Assembly (NCBI RefSeq): GCF_009873615.1
Contig: NZ_SSMG01000082.1
Coordinates: 1 to 53,796 of the forward strand
Direction: 5' to 3'
From: Photobacterium lucens
GTDB lineage: Bacteria; Pseudomonadota; Gammaproteobacteria; Enterobacterales; Vibrionaceae
DNA: 53,796 nucleotides
Under the pieces are notes generated by a model. The model saw nothing but the letters and a program-made list of their open reading frames with translations, ran no database searches and was not told the origin of the DNA. Position 1 is the stretch's first letter; each line of letters starts with the position of its first letter. Made by a program: the position numbers and the translations under genes. Shown piece by piece: positions 52,507 through 53,796 of the stretch.

Positions 52507-53247
52507 ATGTTACTCGACGAAATATATAGCATCGCATTAGAAGCCGGTGCTGCCATTATGGATCGTTACCATGGTCAGGTTCAGATCGAACAAAAATCAG
52601 ATAGTAGTCCAGTGACCGATGCCGATCTTGCCGCAAACGAAATTATTGTAGCCAAGCTAAAGCAGTTAACTCCCGATATTCCCATTCTTTCAGAAGAATC
52701 AGCCCATACTGACTGGCAAGAAAGGCAACACTGGGACAGCTTTTGGTTAGTTGATCCTCTCGATGGAACCAAAGAGTTCATCCGTAAAAACGGCGAATTC
52801 ACCGTTAATATCGCACTTATAAAAGAAGGGAAACCTGTATTAGGGGTAGTTTATGCGCCAGCATTAGAAAAAGCATGGTTGGGGAATAGCGAAAAAGCGT
52901 GGCTAGAAACCAAAGCGGGGCGTGAGCCTATTAAAGTCAGAGTAGCCACAGTACCAACAATTGTTGGCAGCCGCTCTCATCCATCACCAGAGCTTGCGCA
53001 ATATCTAGAACAAATGGGTGAGCATAAAATGACGGAAGTCGGTTCATCCTTAAAGTTCTGTTTAGTCGCAGAAGGTAGAGCCCAACGTTATCCACGTTTA
53101 GGACCAACAATGATGTGGGACACCGCCGCTGGTCAGTGTGTTGCAGAAAGTGCAGGGGCTATTGTTACTGATCTTGATGGACAACCTCTGAATTACCACA
53201 GAGAGGAATTATTGAATTCGTCATTCATTGTTTCAATTAAAGACTAA
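52507..53247 (+). CDS. cysQ: 3'(2'),5'-bisphosphate nucleotidase CysQ
   Basis: Magnesium-dependent phosphatase of the inositol monophosphatase fold that recycles pAp, the by-product of CysH, to AMP. Motifs: SPVTDADLAANE, LSEESAH (metal Glu), WLVDPLDGTKEFI and WDTAAGQCV. I use ATG 52507 (246 aa, as in E. coli); an in-frame TTG at 52501 has a better-spaced AAGGAG and could add two residues. Last gene of the sulfate operon, followed by a strong terminator. Confidence 0.96.
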   Translation: MLLDEIYSIALEAGAAIMDRYHGQVQIEQKSDSSPVTDADLAANEIIVAKLKQLTPDIPILSEESAHTDWQERQHWDSFWLVDPLDGTKEFIRKNGEFTVNIALIKEGKPVLGVVYAPALEKAWLGNSEKAWLETKAGREPIKVRVATVPTIVGSRSHPSPELAQYLEQMGEHKMTEVGSSLKFCLVAEGRAQRYPRLGPTMMWDTAAGQCVAESAGAIVTDLDGQPLNYHREELLNSSFIVSIKD

Positions 53248-53262
53248 ACTTAAAAAATTACG

Positions 53263-53300
53263 AAAAGGCATATGAGTTTACTCATATGCCTTTTCTTTTT
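53263..53300 (+). terminator. Intrinsic terminator after cysQ
   Basis: Fourteen-bp perfect stem AAAAGGCATATGAG/CTCATATGCCTTTT with loop TTTA, then CTTTTT. Confidence 0.9.
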
Positions 53301-53394
53301 GATATAAGAAACTTGTTAAATTGTGCAAAAAGTGATGGTTTTAAGGCTTATCGTTGGAAATTTTTGCATTCAACACTTTTTTCTTAAAATACTA

Positions 53395-53422
53395 TTGCTA
53401 TATCTCACGACCTCCCTATAAT
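53395..53422 (+). promoter_or_regulatory. rRNA operon promoter P1
   Basis: TTGCTA (53395-53400), 16 bases, TATAAT (53417-53422), followed by the GCGCCTCC discriminator typical of stringently controlled rrn P1 promoters. An A/T-rich, UP-element-like stretch precedes the -35. Confidence 0.85.
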
Positions 53423-53656
53423 GCGCCTCCATCGACAGGGAATACGGACGGTTAGTAAGTTATTTACAACCTGTGTATAACTTGTAGTTAAGCAGTTTAT
53501 AATGAAAAGTGGCTTTGAAAATATCTGAACGATGTTTTTTGAGTTTGATAAATTGCAGTCTTAAAGCTAAAAATTCATCTTAATCTTAAAAAGATAAGAA
53601 AAGTCGCTTTAAGCCAAGTCCAATAAGAGTTTTAAAAAATAAATTTAAAATTATTG

Positions 53657-53684
53657 TTGACTTGAAATGAGCGCGGTGTATTAT
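53657..53684 (+). promoter_or_regulatory. rRNA operon promoter P2
   Basis: TTGACT (53657-53662), 16 bases, TATTAT (53679-53684), about 260 bases after P1. Confidence 0.75.
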
Positions 53685-53697
53685 ACGCAGCCTCAGC

Positions 53698-53732
53698 CAA
53701 CACGATGTGTTGCGCTAAATGTTCTTTAACAA
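53698..53732 (+). promoter_or_regulatory. rRNA leader antitermination signals (boxB and boxA)
   Basis: A CAACAC/GTGTTG hairpin (53698-53712) is followed by TGTTCTTTAACA (53720-53731), which matches the rrn boxA core bound by NusB/S10. Downstream sequence through 53796 has the AATTTGACCATGCAATCTG pattern found ahead of Vibrionaceae 16S genes. Confidence 0.8.
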
Positions 53733-53796
53733 TTTGACCATGCAATCTGTGTGGGCACTCGTTGAATGATTAGTCAAAAAGATTTATCAATGATAC

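Larger units (their letters stand above)
53248..53796. other. Gene-free region holding the rRNA operon promoters and leader
   Basis: No coding region. It contains the cysQ terminator, then AT-rich sequence, P1 (53395-53422), about 230 bases of A/T-rich spacer, P2 (53657-53684) and the leader with boxB- and boxA-like elements. The 16S rRNA gene is expected to begin shortly beyond the window. Confidence 0.85.

Overview
The window is a stretch of ordinary gamma-proteobacterial chromosome. It looks like Vibrionaceae, most probably Photobacterium or a close relative; I infer the genus and cannot prove it. Support comes from motX (the sodium-driven polar flagellar motor), a Vibrio-type TIGR04219-like outer membrane protein, DUF2780 and DUF481 proteins, a GC content that looks to be in the low-to-mid 40s, and gene order shared with Vibrio and, in part, E. 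coli. There are no insertion sequences, prophage genes, CRISPR arrays or toxin-antitoxin pairs. The window is bounded by a tRNA-Gly gene at the left edge and by the promoter and leader of an rRNA operon at the right edge.

Layout. 1-800: tRNA-Gly(GCC), a terminator, and a gene-free AT-rich stretch with a cluster of DnaA boxes in the position where E. coli carries datA. 802-13112: queG (minus strand), then the plus-strand run nnr-tsaE-amiB-mutL-miaA-hfq-hflX-hflK-hflC-DUF2065 (tRNA modification, metabolite repair, cell-wall splitting, mismatch repair, RNA chaperone, membrane protease control). 13235-17180: purA, motX behind a sigma-28-type promoter, and the divergent hmp/nsrR nitric-oxide pair with an NsrR-type operator. 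17321-25918: rnr-rlmB, rpsF-priB-rpsR-rplI with an S6/S18-type leader, a DUF481 outer membrane protein, then dnaB-alr. 25946-34943: a BamA/TamA-like barrel, yjbQ, pgi, a cold-shock protein, CheX, zur, two unassigned small ORFs, dusA, pspG behind a sigma-54-like promoter, a TIGR04219-like barrel and a small conserved protein.

35089-39375 holds cysJIH (PAPS and sulfite reduction). 39452-43869 holds a DUF2780 protein, fklB, an OapA/YtfB-like LysM protein, a DMT transporter overlapping elaA, and a Crp/Fnr-type regulator. 43945-53247 holds cpdB, divergent from a seven-gene sulfate operon: cysG-cysD-cysN-SLC13 permease-cysC-cysQ plus the leader signals. Together the two cys blocks encode the pathway from sulfate uptake (inferred for the SLC13 permease) through APS, PAPS and sulfite to sulfide, with siroheme synthesis (CysG) for CysI and pAp recycling (CysQ). 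53248-53796 is the rRNA operon promoter region (P1, P2, boxB/boxA); the 16S gene would start beyond the window.

I did not find an obviously new multi-gene system. The observations most worth following are the datA-like DnaA-box cluster, a natural G21D change in the NAD-binding glycine loop of CysG, an inverted repeat flanking the cysG -10 box and covering its ribosome binding site, a 27-codon small ORF with a strong ribosome binding site between zur and dusA, and strong use of the CTA leucine codon in ribosomal-protein genes.
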